Assembly (NCBI GenBank): GCA_046350055.1
Contig: JAXMBC010000001.1
Span: 2,480,001-2,544,000 of the forward strand
Source: JAEUIE01 sp046350055
GTDB lineage: Bacteria > Planctomycetota > Planctomycetia > Gemmatales > HRBIN36
Direction: 5' to 3'
DNA length: 64,000 nucleotides
The notes beneath the pieces were generated by a model. It was not told where the DNA came from. It saw only the letters and a program-made list of their open reading frames with translations, and did not search any database. Position numbers and translations under genes: made by a program. Within the stretch, counting starts at the first letter, position 1; the number at the start of each line of letters is the position of its first letter. Positions 42,264 to 51,503 of the stretch are shown here, piece after piece.

Positions 42264-42995
42264 TTACCCCGTTAGGTACTGCATGGTTCTGGGCCGTCGA
42301 CCCAGGAGATGGCTGATGGTGTGATTCATCAACCCACGCAGTTCGCTTCGTACCGGTACAGTCAGCGGCACCGTCGGCCCACTGCTCTCCAGGTTCTGGA
42401 GGGCCAGCCAGGCAGTCGGGCTGATGACTCGGGCATACCGGGCTCGTTCCTGACAGTGCGGGCAGATGATTCCACCCAGCTGCGGATCGAACCGAAGCCC
42501 TTCCACCGGTAGTGGCCGATGACAGGCAGCACATTCATGCAGGATCGGGGCGAACCCCAGTTCTCGCAGTACTTGCGTTTCAAAGTGCAGGACTACTTCC
42601 GCCGTCAGGTCACTCGTTCCCAGTTGCCTGAGTGTCGCAACGGCAACATCGAAGAGTGAAGGATGGGGATCGTCTTCCTGCGTGAAATCGCTGAGCAGCT
42701 CCGCGAGGTAATAGCCTGCATAAAGTGCATCCAGTTTCCTGGCCAGCACGGCAAATCGTTCGGTCACACGGGCCTCGATGACGAGGTCCAGTCCACGAGA
42801 CGGTTTGCGGAGGAGGACGATACTGCACACGGTCAAGAGGTCAAGTGCAGATTCAAAGTTGGACTTGAGGCGTCTGCCTCCCTTGGCCAGTCCCCGCACT
42901 TTACCAAGTTCCCGTGTATACGCAGTGACAATGCGACTGGTCTCACTGAAATCAGTGAAGCGGACAATCAAGGCCTGGGCACGCTGGGGAGTCAC
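42264..42995 (-). CDS. recO: DNA repair protein RecO
   Basis: 243 residues from GTG 42995. An OB-fold N-terminus (ALIVRFTDFSETSRIVTAYT, then GKVRGLAKGGRR) is followed by a helical domain with a four-Cys zinc site (CAACHRPL and CPHC). RecO works with RecF/RecR to load RecA on SSB-coated gaps. It is the first gene of a possible recO-bamD-lptE unit (33-base and 8-base gaps). Confidence 0.93.
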   Translation of the reverse strand: MTPQRAQALIVRFTDFSETSRIVTAYTRELGKVRGLAKGGRRLKSNFESALDLLTVCSIVLLRKPSRGLDLVIEARVTERFAVLARKLDALYAGYYLAELLSDFTQEDDPHPSLFDVAVATLRQLGTSDLTAEVVLHFETQVLRELGFAPILHECAACHRPLPVEGLRFDPQLGGIICPHCQERARYARVISPTAWLALQNLESSGPTVPLTVPVRSELRGLMNHTISHLLGRRPRTMQYLTG

Positions 42996-43072
42996 GAGTG
43001 TCTCGAACGGTAGATCACGTCATGATAGCGAGTGCATCATCGTCTGGAGATTGTGTCCATCATTGACTATAC

Positions 43073-43100
43073 CACTATTACACAATACGATGTAATAGTG
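43073..43100. promoter_or_regulatory. ArsR-type operator: perfect inverted repeat
   Basis: CACTATTACA (43073-43082) and TGTAATAGTG (43091-43100) are perfect inverted copies separated by 8 bp, ending 13 bases before the arsR start. Size and position match operators of the ArsR/SmtB family, so autoregulation is likely. Confidence 0.8.
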
Positions 43101-43113
43101 AATGAGGTGGCCC

Positions 43114-43512
43114 ATGCCCGCGAAACGCAAGACCGTCGACTGCTGCACTCCCGGTTCACTGCTTCAGAAGAAGCCGTTGCTCTCTTTCCTGGATGCTGTC
43201 AAAGTCATGGCACTCTTCAAAGTACTGGCCAATGATACACGCATTCGCCTGCTGCATCATCTCATCCGCTCTGATGAAGCCAGTGTTACTGATATTGCCC
43301 GCACGCTGGGGATGAAACCCCAGGCGGTGTCCAATCAACTGCAAAGACTGGCCGATACCCGCATGGTCACAGCCAGGCGGTCAGGCAATCACATTCTCTA
43401 CAGAGTGATGAATCCTTGCGTCGCTCCACTGCTTGAACTGGCGCTCTGCCTCATGTCCGAAGACTCGCAGACTAACTGCCTCACTACACCCAGCCGGAGA
43501 AGCATTACATGA
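43114..43512 (+). CDS. arsR: ArsR-family arsenic-responsive repressor
   Basis: 132 residues from ATG 43114 (GAGG seven bases upstream; ATG 43102 lies directly behind the operator). A winged helix-turn-helix of the ArsR/SmtB type: LFKVLANDTRIRLLHHLI, then ASVTDIARTLGMKPQAVSNQLQRLADTRMVTARRSGNHILYRV. The classical CVC metal site of the recognition helix region is absent. Instead there is an N-terminal pair Cys10-Cys11 and Cys102, 112 and 122 near the end, which could bind As(III) differently. Its stop overlaps the arsM start by four bases. Confidence 0.88.
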   Translation: MPAKRKTVDCCTPGSLLQKKPLLSFLDAVKVMALFKVLANDTRIRLLHHLIRSDEASVTDIARTLGMKPQAVSNQLQRLADTRMVTARRSGNHILYRVMNPCVAPLLELALCLMSEDSQTNCLTTPSRRSIT

Positions 43513-44390
43513 CAGCTACCATCGAACAGGCAGTACGGGACAAGTACGGTGCAGTGGCCAGCAGTTCCCTGTCCAACACTCATGCCGGCGTACAGGCTGT
43601 TGCGAAAGCCTTCGGGTACACTGCAGAAGAACTGGCCAGTATCCCCGCTGAAGCCAACATGGGGCTATCCTGTGGCAATCCGACGGCCACTGCTCATCTC
43701 AAAGCTGGTGAAGTCGTTGTGGATCTGGGATGTGGTGGCGGGTTGGATGTATTCCTTGCTGCACAGAAAGTTGGTCCTGCCGGCAAGGCCATCGGCATCG
43801 ATATGACTCCGGCCATGCTCGAGCGTGCCAGGCAGAACGCTGCGAAAGAGAAACTGCAAAACGTGGAATTCCATCAAGCGATGATTGACCACATACCACT
43901 GGATGCCGATACGGTGGACTGCATTATCAGCAACTGCGTCATTAACCTGGCTCCCGATAAGCCTGCTGTATTTCGAGAGATGTACCGTGTCCTGAAGCCA
44001 GGTGGCCGGCTGGCTATTTCGGATATCGCATTGAAGAAGCCACTACCCGAGGAGATAGGCCAGGACCTGATGGCCTACATTGGTTGTATTGCCGGTGCCA
44101 TATCGCTATCGGATTACATGCAGGGACTGCAGGCAGCAGGCTTTTCCGCTGTGCAGATTGTCGATACCCACAAGGATTTGAATGCGTATGGTCTGGTGGA
44201 AGGTCAATCTGCCTGCTGTGCTCCGCCCATGAATACCCATGCGTCCCTGAATGTGCTGGAATCAGGCTGCTGCGGATCAGGCAGTGTAAGCGAAGTGCAC
44301 GAGAGTCTGCTCGCCTTACTCCAGAAGTATAACGTCAACGATTATGCAGCGAGCGTACAAGTCTATGCGGTGAAAGCCTCGGGAGAATAA
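43509..44390 (+). CDS. arsM: Arsenite S-adenosylmethionine methyltransferase
   Basis: 293 residues; the ATG overlaps the arsR TGA. The SAM-binding motif is VVDLGCGGGLDVF, followed by IGIDMTPAMLERAR and a post-I region typical of ArsM. The three As(III)-binding Cys of characterised enzymes are matched by Cys55 (GLSCGNP), Cys143 (SNCVINL) and Cys193 (YIGCIAG). Extra Cys pairs near the C-terminus (SACCAPP, SGCCGSG) are common in bacterial ArsM. It produces mono- to trimethylated arsenicals. Part of a four-gene ars operon. Confidence 0.93.
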   Translation: MTATIEQAVRDKYGAVASSSLSNTHAGVQAVAKAFGYTAEELASIPAEANMGLSCGNPTATAHLKAGEVVVDLGCGGGLDVFLAAQKVGPAGKAIGIDMTPAMLERARQNAAKEKLQNVEFHQAMIDHIPLDADTVDCIISNCVINLAPDKPAVFREMYRVLKPGGRLAISDIALKKPLPEEIGQDLMAYIGCIAGAISLSDYMQGLQAAGFSAVQIVDTHKDLNAYGLVEGQSACCAPPMNTHASLNVLESGCCGSGSVSEVHESLLALLQKYNVNDYAASVQVYAVKASGE

Positions 44391-44392
44391 GC

Positions 44393-45055
44393 GTGTGGAC
44401 GAAGTGTCTTGCTGAAGTCTTTGGCACGTTCTGCCTGGTGTTTGCAGGCACTGGTGCCATCATCATCAACGATGTTCATGGTCAGATTACCCACCTCGGC
44501 GTTGCGATCACCTTTGGATTGGTGGTGCTTGCCATGATCTATGCCATAGGCGACATCTCTGGAGCACATCTCAACCCTGCAGTGACGTTGGGATTTCTAG
44601 TTGCACTACGGTTTCCTGTTACAGCGGTAGCACCGTATTTTGTCAGTCAACTGACGGGGGCCTTGCTGGCCAGTTTGTTGTTGAAAGTACTGTTCCCGGC
44701 CCATGCAACATTAGGTGCCACTGCTCCGGTCGGGCTATCCTGGCACTCTGCGCTGTTGGAAATGGTGCTAACCTTCATCTTGATGATGGTTATCCTTCGG
44801 GTTTCAACTGGTGCGAAAGAGAAGGGGATAACAGCAGGTATTGCTGTGGGAGCTGTAATTGGTCTGGAAGCAATATTCGCCGGGCCAGTGTGTGGTGCAT
44901 CCATGAATCCAGTGCGTTCCCTTGCTCCTGCTGTGGTCTCACTGCGATTGGAACATTTGTGGATCTACCTGACAGCTCCATTCTTCGGCGCATTGCTGGC
45001 AGTCTTCTTTCATCAACAACTTCAACCGCAACAGCTTACAGCAGAGAACACATGA
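44393..45055 (+). CDS. aqpS: MIP-family channel (AqpS-like) in the ars operon
   Basis: 220 residues from GTG 44393, two bases after arsM. Six membrane helices with the two half-helix motifs: GAHLNPAVT (first NPA) and GASMNPVRS (second, NPV instead of NPA). The N-terminus MWTKCLAEVFGTFCLVF is typical. In Sinorhizobium meliloti an aquaglyceroporin, AqpS, replaces the arsenite pump and lets As(III) produced by ArsC leave the cell; the same gene context here suggests the same job. The arsC start overlaps its stop. Confidence 0.88.
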   Translation: MWTKCLAEVFGTFCLVFAGTGAIIINDVHGQITHLGVAITFGLVVLAMIYAIGDISGAHLNPAVTLGFLVALRFPVTAVAPYFVSQLTGALLASLLLKVLFPAHATLGATAPVGLSWHSALLEMVLTFILMMVILRVSTGAKEKGITAGIAVGAVIGLEAIFAGPVCGASMNPVRSLAPAVVSLRLEHLWIYLTAPFFGALLAVFFHQQLQPQQLTAENT

Positions 45056-45459
45056 TGAGCCATAAGCGTATTCTCTTCGTCTGCATCGAAAACAGTAACC
45101 GCAGCCAGATGGCTGAGGCCTTCGCACGGATGCATGGGGGTGACGCGGTGGAAGCATACAGTTCCGGTTCACGTCCTTCCGGGCAGGTGAACCCGCGAGC
45201 AATACAGTTCATGAAAGAGCGTGGATATGATCTGAGCAAGCATCAGTCCAAGCCCCTTACTGAACTACCCGAGGGGCCTTATGCCGCAGCTATTACCATG
45301 GGTTGTGGCGATGCATGTCCACTGGTGCAGGCAGCTATCAAGGAAGACTGGGCCATTCCCGATCCCAAGCATCTACCCGATGAAGAGTTTCGCCAGGTGC
45401 GGGATCTGATCGAGCAAAAGGTGCTCATGTTGCTCCAGCAACTGAATGTCACGACATAA
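45052..45459 (+). CDS. arsC: Thioredoxin-coupled arsenate reductase (LMW-PTP fold)
   Basis: 135 residues; ATG 45052 overlaps the aqpS TGA (a second ATG follows at once at 45055). P-loop CIENSNRS (Cys11 to Ser18) is the low-molecular-weight phosphatase/arsenatase signature; Cys85 and Cys89 (MGCGDACP) are the candidates for the disulfide relay, and DPKHLPDEEFRQVRDLI is the C-terminal signature. It reduces As(V) to As(III), the substrate for ArsM and the cargo for the channel. Last gene of the operon, followed seven bases later by a terminator. Confidence 0.93.
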   Translation: MMSHKRILFVCIENSNRSQMAEAFARMHGGDAVEAYSSGSRPSGQVNPRAIQFMKERGYDLSKHQSKPLTELPEGPYAAAITMGCGDACPLVQAAIKEDWAIPDPKHLPDEEFRQVRDLIEQKVLMLLQQLNVTT

Positions 45460-45465
45460 AAAGCA

Positions 45466-45495
45466 AACAGGTTACAGCATGTGCCGTAACCTGTT
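45466..45495. terminator. Bidirectional terminator between ars operon and rplQ
   Basis: A perfect 10-bp stem (AACAGGTTAC / GTAACCTGTT) with a 10-base loop, followed by GAAGTTTT on plus and preceded by AAAAAGC (a T-run for minus). It serves arsC (stop 45459, +) and rplQ (stop 45518, -). Confidence 0.8.
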
Positions 45496-45517
45496 GAAGT
45501 TTTCGGATGGATTGCAG

Positions 45518-45958
45518 TTACTTCTTCACAGCCACAGGTGCGGGTGCTGCTGCTTCAGGTGTCGTTGCAGGCATCAGTGAGATTTGTGCCTGCAAGCCAC
45601 CATCCCCCAGACGACGCTGGCTCAGCTTCAGCACACGGGTGTAACCACCAGGACGATCCTTGTAGCGAGGAGCTAGTTCGTCGAAAATCTTTTTGACGCA
45701 GGTCTTGTTGTTGCCCATGCGGGCAACAGCCAGGCGGTGATAGGCTACCGACTGAGCGGTCTTGCCAGCTTCTTTGGCAGCCAGGCCGCGTTTGCCGAGA
45801 GTGATGATCCGTTCCACGAAGCGGCGTAGTTCCTTGGCCTTGGGAACGGTGGTAGTGATCGACTCGTGTTCGACGAGCGAGATGGTAAGGTTTCGCATCA
45901 GCGCCCGGCGGTGGGTGCTGTTACGATTCAGCTTTCTTCCTGATTTCTGGTGACGCAT
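45518..45958 (-). CDS. rplQ: 50S ribosomal protein L17
   Basis: 146 residues from ATG 45958. MRHQKSGRKLNR, THRRALMRNLTISLVEHESI and RLGDGG are diagnostic of L17. An Ala/Pro-rich tail (PEAAAPAPVAVKK) extends beyond the usual core. Last gene of the rpmJ-rpsM-rpsK-rpsD-rpoA-rplQ cluster, ending at the terminator shared with arsC. The 113-bp gap to rpoA contains two short hairpins (45966-45980 and 45984-45998). Confidence 0.96.
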   Translation of the reverse strand: MRHQKSGRKLNRNSTHRRALMRNLTISLVEHESITTTVPKAKELRRFVERIITLGKRGLAAKEAGKTAQSVAYHRLAVARMGNNKTCVKKIFDELAPRYKDRPGGYTRVLKLSQRRLGDGGLQAQISLMPATTPEAAAPAPVAVKK

Positions 45959-46071
45959 CGGACAGGTCCTTGATAAGGACAATCGATCATATAGATCGAG
46001 GCTTACCGGTTCAGTAAGAGAACGTCAGGTTGGCAAGCGGGATCCCTGACGCCTCTGATTCGTTTCGACTA

Positions 46072-47067
46072 TTACATGCGGCGTGCTGTAGGCAGCTTCA
46101 TGCCCAGGTGTAGTTGCCGTTCGCCGAGTTTCTGGGTCACTTCCTTCAGTGTTGTTTCACCGAAGTTACGGACTTCGAGCAGTTCTTCTTCCGAACGGGT
46201 AACCAGATCGCGAACGGTGGCAATGCCTTCCGATTCGAGACAGTTGGTGGCACGCACGGAGAGTTCCAGCTCGGCCAGACTCATGTTGAGCTTGCGTTCG
46301 AGTTCGACGTCTACCGTGGAAGTTGCTGCTTCCTTCTGTTCTTCCACTGGAACAGCAACACCCTGGTCGGAATAGTGGATGAACGGATTGAGGTGCTTGC
46401 GGAGAATCTTGGCAGCTTCCACGAGTGCCATCTGAGGCGTGGTGGTACCGTTGGTCCAGATTTCGAGCGAGAGCTTGTCGTAATTGGTCTTCTGGCCGAC
46501 GCGGGTTTCTTCCGTGTCGTACTTCACGCGAACAACTGGCGTGAAGCTGGAGTCGACAGGGATCATACCCAGTTCGCGATCCTTGCCAGCGTTTTCTTCA
46601 GCAGTGCGATAGCCGCGGCCGTTCTCAACGGTCATTTCAATGACAAAGGGCACATCGGCGGTCAGCGTAGCTATCACGTGTTCGGGATTGACGATTTCGA
46701 CTGCTTCGTCAGTGATGACATCAGCACCTTTGACCACACCCTTTTCATGGCGATCGATCTTGATCACCTTGGGCTGATCGCTGACGTTTTTCACAATGAG
46801 GCTTTTGATGTTGAGAATGATGTCGGTGACATCTTCCACCACACCGGGGATGGTGCTGATTTCGTGCTGCACGCCGTGGATCTTCACCCGGGTAACCGAA
46901 GAGCCTTCCAGGCTGCTGAGCAGCACGCGACGGAGGCTGTTACCCACGGTGACGCCGAAGCCCCGTTCAAAGGGTTCGACGGAAAATTTGCCGTAGGTGT
47001 CTGTCAGGGTTGCCTGATCGGCGATGACTTTGCTGGGGAGCTCTAAACCGCGCCAACGAATACGCAT
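46072..47067 (-). CDS. rpoA: RNA polymerase alpha subunit
   Basis: 331 residues from ATG 47067 (CGGAGGAAG seven bases upstream). The N-terminal dimerisation domain shows FSVEPFERGFGVTVGNSLRRVLLSSLEG, and the C-terminal DNA-contact domain (about 255-331) shows SVRATNCLESEGIATVRDLV and LGERQLHLGMKL. Standard length. An open frame of about 310 codons on the opposite strand is a shadow. Confidence 0.97.
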   Translation of the reverse strand: MRIRWRGLELPSKVIADQATLTDTYGKFSVEPFERGFGVTVGNSLRRVLLSSLEGSSVTRVKIHGVQHEISTIPGVVEDVTDIILNIKSLIVKNVSDQPKVIKIDRHEKGVVKGADVITDEAVEIVNPEHVIATLTADVPFVIEMTVENGRGYRTAEENAGKDRELGMIPVDSSFTPVVRVKYDTEETRVGQKTNYDKLSLEIWTNGTTTPQMALVEAAKILRKHLNPFIHYSDQGVAVPVEEQKEAATSTVDVELERKLNMSLAELELSVRATNCLESEGIATVRDLVTRSEEELLEVRNFGETTLKEVTQKLGERQLHLGMKLPTARRM

Positions 47068-47246
47068 CGTACTTCCTCCGCAGGGGTGTGTCGCCTGGCT
47101 CTCGGCGAAGCCTGGCCTGATCCCCGCATGCTGGTGAACATGCTTCCTTGCAGCCGAGGTGGAACTCCGTTCCACCAGACGAAACCAGCGGGCATCACAC
47201 CCGCTGAATTCTTGAGTTTATTTAGCAGGTTTTGCTGCTTTGTCCA

Positions 47247-47355
47247 TAGTAGACGCGGCGTCTCGCCGCGTAGTCGTACTGTGTTGTGATGCAACTCTTT
47301 GCTCATATTGCATCAATACTCGCCATAGCAAACGCGGCAGAATGCCGCGCTTACT
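47247..47355. repeat. REPIN-like element A, between rpoA and rpsD
   Basis: Two GC-rich palindromic modules face each other: ACGCGGC-5-GCCGCGT at 47253-47271 and ACGCGGC-5-GCCGCGC at 47332-47350, with outer ends TAGTAGAC and CTTACTTTA. The right end runs into the complement of the rpsD stop codon (47356-47358). It belongs to the same family as the elements at 57554-57673 and 62345-62461. Confidence 0.75.
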
Positions 47356-47991
47356 TTACCGAGTCGAGATTTCGATGATGAGCTGCTCGTTGATGTGCTT
47401 GATGCGGGGATCAACATCATCACGAGTCGGCAGACGCAGCACCTTGCCCTCTGGTTCCTCTTCATTGGTGCGCTGCAGGTAGTCAGGCACAGCGGGAGGA
47501 TTCTGGCCGAGGGACAACTTGGCCATATCGCGGCTTTGCTTGCGTTCCTTGACCTTGATCACATCGTTGGCTTTGACCAGGAAGCTGGGAATGTTGCAGC
47601 GTCGGCCGTTGACCAGTACGTGGCCGTGGGTGACGAGCTGGCGGGCTGCAGCCCGGCTCATGGCGAAGCCGAGTCGGTGCACAATGTTGTCCAGGCGGCG
47701 TTCCATCAGGCACAAGAGCACTTCGCCGGTATTGGCGGTGGAACGGGAGGCCAGTTCAAAGAAGCGGCGGAAAGGAGTCTCGAGCATGCCATAGAAGCGC
47801 TTCAGCTTCTGCTTTTCACGCAGACGCACTCCGTATTCACTGAGCTTCCCACGCTTCATGCCGTGCATGCCGGGAGCAGCTTTGCGACGTTCGACGGCGC
47901 ACTTGGGGCTATCGCAGCGGGCGCCTTTGAGATACAACTTCTCGCCTTCGCGGCGGCAGAGCTTGCAGACTGAATCGATGTAACGTGCCAT
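47356..47991 (-). CDS. rpsD: 30S ribosomal protein S4
   Basis: 211 residues. MARYIDSVCKLCRREG with further Cys in ARCDSPKCAVERR keeps the zinc-binding (C+) form. The S4 RNA-binding domain is RRLDNIVHRLGFAMSRAAARQLV-type, followed by HGHVLVNGRR. S4 nucleates 30S assembly and in many bacteria represses its own operon. It lies between rpsK (38 bases) and rpoA, with REPIN-like element A right behind its stop. Confidence 0.97.
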   Translation of the reverse strand: MARYIDSVCKLCRREGEKLYLKGARCDSPKCAVERRKAAPGMHGMKRGKLSEYGVRLREKQKLKRFYGMLETPFRRFFELASRSTANTGEVLLCLMERRLDNIVHRLGFAMSRAAARQLVTHGHVLVNGRRCNIPSFLVKANDVIKVKERKQSRDMAKLSLGQNPPAVPDYLQRTNEEEPEGKVLRLPTRDDVDPRIKHINEQLIIEISTR

Positions 47992-48029
47992 GGGTATCCG
48001 TTAAAATTGCAGGTGTTCTGGTATGGGAA

Positions 48030-48410
48030 TTAGACGCGGCGACGCTTGGGAGGGCGGCAGCCATTGTGAGGCAGCGGCGTGATGTCTTCGATAGCCTTCA
48101 CTGCCAGGCCGACAGCCTGCAGAGCGGTGACAGCCGATTCGCGACCGGATCCTGGCCCCTTGATGCGGACTTCCACTTCCCGCAGACCATATTTCATGGC
48201 CTTGTCAGCGGCTACTTCCGATGCTCGCTGAGCAGCGAACGGAGTGCTCTTGCGGCTGCCCTTGAAGCCGACAGTGCCAGCAGAGGCCCAGGTCAGCACA
48301 TCGCCGTTGGTATCGGAAATGGAGACGATGGTGTTGTTGAAAGTCGCGAGGATGTGAACCACACCTCGTGATACATTCCGCCGGGCTTTCTTCTTCTTGG
48401 TCTTGGCCAT
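48030..48410 (-). CDS. rpsK: 30S ribosomal protein S11
   Basis: 126 residues. GVVHILATFNNTIVSISD, then WASAGTVGFKGSRKSTPFAAQ, and a C-terminus ITPLPHNGCRPPKRRRV are diagnostic. Between rpsM and rpsD in the conserved order; the 191-bp gap to rpsM is longer than usual for this cluster. Confidence 0.97.
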   Translation of the reverse strand: MAKTKKKKARRNVSRGVVHILATFNNTIVSISDTNGDVLTWASAGTVGFKGSRKSTPFAAQRASEVAADKAMKYGLREVEVRIKGPGSGRESAVTALQAVGLAVKAIEDITPLPHNGCRPPKRRRV

Positions 48411-48601
48411 GTCTTTGCCTTGCAGTGTCAGAGTAGTTCGATGAAAGAACCCCGGAGCGCATCGTGCCCCTGGGGTGCTTGCTTGTCCGTGTGGCTGGTC
48501 ACGTGGAGAGCCACATCATTCACAAGCGGTTCAATTGTATGCTCTTCCTGAGCCGTGGTCGTATGGTGCTTGTAACTGCCTGCAACCAGGATTCAGTTAC
48601 A

Positions 48602-48988
48602 TTAACCACGCATTTCCTTGACGCCCTTCTTGCCGGCAACCGTCTTGCGGGGGCCTTTGCGAGTACGGGCGTTGGTGCGGGTACGCTGCCCTCGGACGGG
48701 CAGACCGCGACGATGGCGGAACCCGCGGAAGCAGGCGATATCACGCAGACGGACGATGTTCTGCTGAATTTCACGGCGAAGGAAGCCTTCCACCTTGAAC
48801 TCGTTTTCGAGCAGCTTGGCAATACGGGCAATTTCATCGTCACCCAGATCGCGAGCGCGGCGCTGAGGGTCGATATTGAGCCGCTGGCAGATCTGAATGC
48901 TGGTGGTGGGGCCGATGCCGTAGAGATAGCGCAGCGAAATATGCGTAGGCTTATCAGGCGGTAAATCGACACCCATAATACGGGGCAT
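48602..48988 (-). CDS. rpsM: 30S ribosomal protein S13
   Basis: 128 residues. MPRIMGVDLPPDKPTHISL, YLYGIG and the C-terminal RHRRGLPVRGQRTRTNARTR-type stretch are diagnostic. GGGAGAG precedes the ATG. It follows rpmJ after 13 bases. Confidence 0.97.
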   Translation of the reverse strand: MPRIMGVDLPPDKPTHISLRYLYGIGPTTSIQICQRLNIDPQRRARDLGDDEIARIAKLLENEFKVEGFLRREIQQNIVRLRDIACFRGFRHRRGLPVRGQRTRTNARTRKGPRKTVAGKKGVKEMRG

Positions 48989-49001
48989 GCAAACTCTCCC
49001 T

Positions 49002-49115
49002 TTATCCTTGCCGTTGCTTGTGGCGAGGGTCCGTGCAGATCACATAGACTTTGCCGTGTCGTCGTACGATCTTGCACTTATTGCAGATACGACGAACACT
49101 GGAGCGTACTTTCAT
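49002..49115 (-). CDS. rpmJ: 50S ribosomal protein L36
   Basis: 37 residues: starts MKVRSSVRRICNKCKIVRR and ends with PRHKQRQG; the zinc ribbon is Cys11, Cys14, Cys27 and His32. A canonical zinc-binding L36. It opens the cluster rpmJ-rpsM-rpsK-rpsD-rpoA-rplQ; the usual upstream infA/map/secY genes are not adjacent, since atpC ends 306 bases upstream. Confidence 0.95.
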   Translation of the reverse strand: MKVRSSVRRICNKCKIVRRHGKVYVICTDPRHKQRQG

Positions 49116-49421
49116 AGGTCGTGTCGCCTTCCAAACGAGTCCAACCCCTGTTTTCAGGGGGGACAGAGCATATTAGGACTGGGGACAGGGCTGGCAAGGG
49201 AGAAACGGCGATTTTCGTTGGTATCGGACTGTCTCTTCCTGCTGTATGATCGTAAGGTGTTGCGGGGTGAGGGCTTGAATGGGCTGGATGTTATGTAGCA
49301 ATTCCATCTTACATGCCAAATACAGGACCAGGTGGAATAGACAATCAACGCTGTACACAGAAGCGATCGATTGTGTTAACGATGGATGAAATCGAGCGTG
49401 TTAGCGCAGTAAGTCTTGCCG
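49116..49421 (-). promoter_or_regulatory. Promoter/leader region of the rpmJ cluster
   Basis: 306 bp without a gene. On the minus strand TTGCCA (49192-49197) and TAATAT (49170-49175), 16 bp apart, are a plausible sigma70-type promoter. A perfect 6-bp hairpin with a TTTT loop (49145-49160) would lie at the 5' end of the transcript. The atpC terminator should also be here, but no convincing hairpin with T-run was found. Confidence 0.4.
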
Positions 49422-49802
49422 TTAGTGGCTGGCGTGCGTCTTGGTTGCAACGTGGAGTTGTGCTTTGGCTTTAGCAAGTGCAGCACCGCTGAGGGTAGCG
49501 ATTTGGCTTTGCAGGGCAGCTGTATTGATGTTCTTGACTGAAACAGCTTTGGGTGTCAGCACACTGACAACATTGGCACGGACCTGGACAAAGCCGCCTT
49601 CGACATAGTAGCTCTGGGTTACGCCGCCATGGGTAGTGCGGAGTTCACCAAAGCCAAGGCGTCCGGTCAAGGGAGAGTGGTCGGCGAGAATACCGATCTC
49701 ACCATCGAACAAGGGGACGGAGACAAAGTCCACAACTTCGTCCAGCACCACCTTTTCAGGGGTGACTACCATGCACTTCAGAGATTTACCGGAGGTTTCC
49801 AT
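49422..49802 (-). CDS. atpC: ATP synthase epsilon subunit
   Basis: 126 residues from ATG 49802 (GGGGAGG upstream); an upstream start is possible but lacks support. The N-terminal beta-sandwich carries VVTPEKVVLDEVVDFVSVPLFDGEIGILADHSPL, recognisable by the PxxDGEIGILxxHxP pattern. The C-terminal part is short and Ala/Lys-rich. Last gene of the atp operon. Confidence 0.93.
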   Translation of the reverse strand: METSGKSLKCMVVTPEKVVLDEVVDFVSVPLFDGEIGILADHSPLTGRLGFGELRTTHGGVTQSYYVEGGFVQVRANVVSVLTPKAVSVKNINTAALQSQIATLSGAALAKAKAQLHVATKTHASH

Positions 49803-49868
49803 GTCTTGCCTCCCCAGGGTAACCATGAGTGTATGGTGACCCTGGGCTATTCTAGATATCTCATTACG

Positions 49869-49893
49869 TAGGACTCAGCACTAGTACGCAGGA

Positions 49894-49898
<5 letters not shown>
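49869..49898. repeat. GACTCAGCACT-type repeat between atpD and atpC
   Basis: TAGGACTCAGCACTAGTACG followed by CAGGACTAGG overlaps the atpD stop codon (49894-49896) and shares its core with the inverted repeat at 51377-51503. Confidence 0.5.
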
Positions 49899-51336
<1,438 letters not shown>

Positions 51337-51376
51337 GACGGGACCCTTGATTCTCGCTAGTCGTCTCTGTTTCGAA

Positions 51377-51503
51377 CAGTCCTGAGTGCTGAGTTCCTGA
51401 GTGCTGAGAATGCAAACAGGTGAGCCACGGGACCGAGTTATCGACTGAGTAGAGTACCAGTCTGAGTCGTATTCTCAGGACTCAGCACTCAGGACTCAGC
51501 ACT
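51377..51503. repeat. Inverted GACTCAGCACT repeats between atpG and atpD
   Basis: Left arm 51377-51411 (two copies of CCTGAGTGCTGAG) and right arm 51471-51503 (CTCAGGACTCAGCACT twice over) are near-perfect reverse complements about 33 bp long with a 59-bp centre. The right arm ends at the atpG stop codon (51503-51505). Confidence 0.7.

Noticed and set aside
46114..47046. Open frame of about 310 codons antisense to rpoA
   Set aside because: Exact shadow of a strongly conserved gene; no ribosome binding site, composition not protein-like.
47395..47973. Open frame of about 190 codons antisense to rpsD
   Set aside because: Shadow of ribosomal protein S4.
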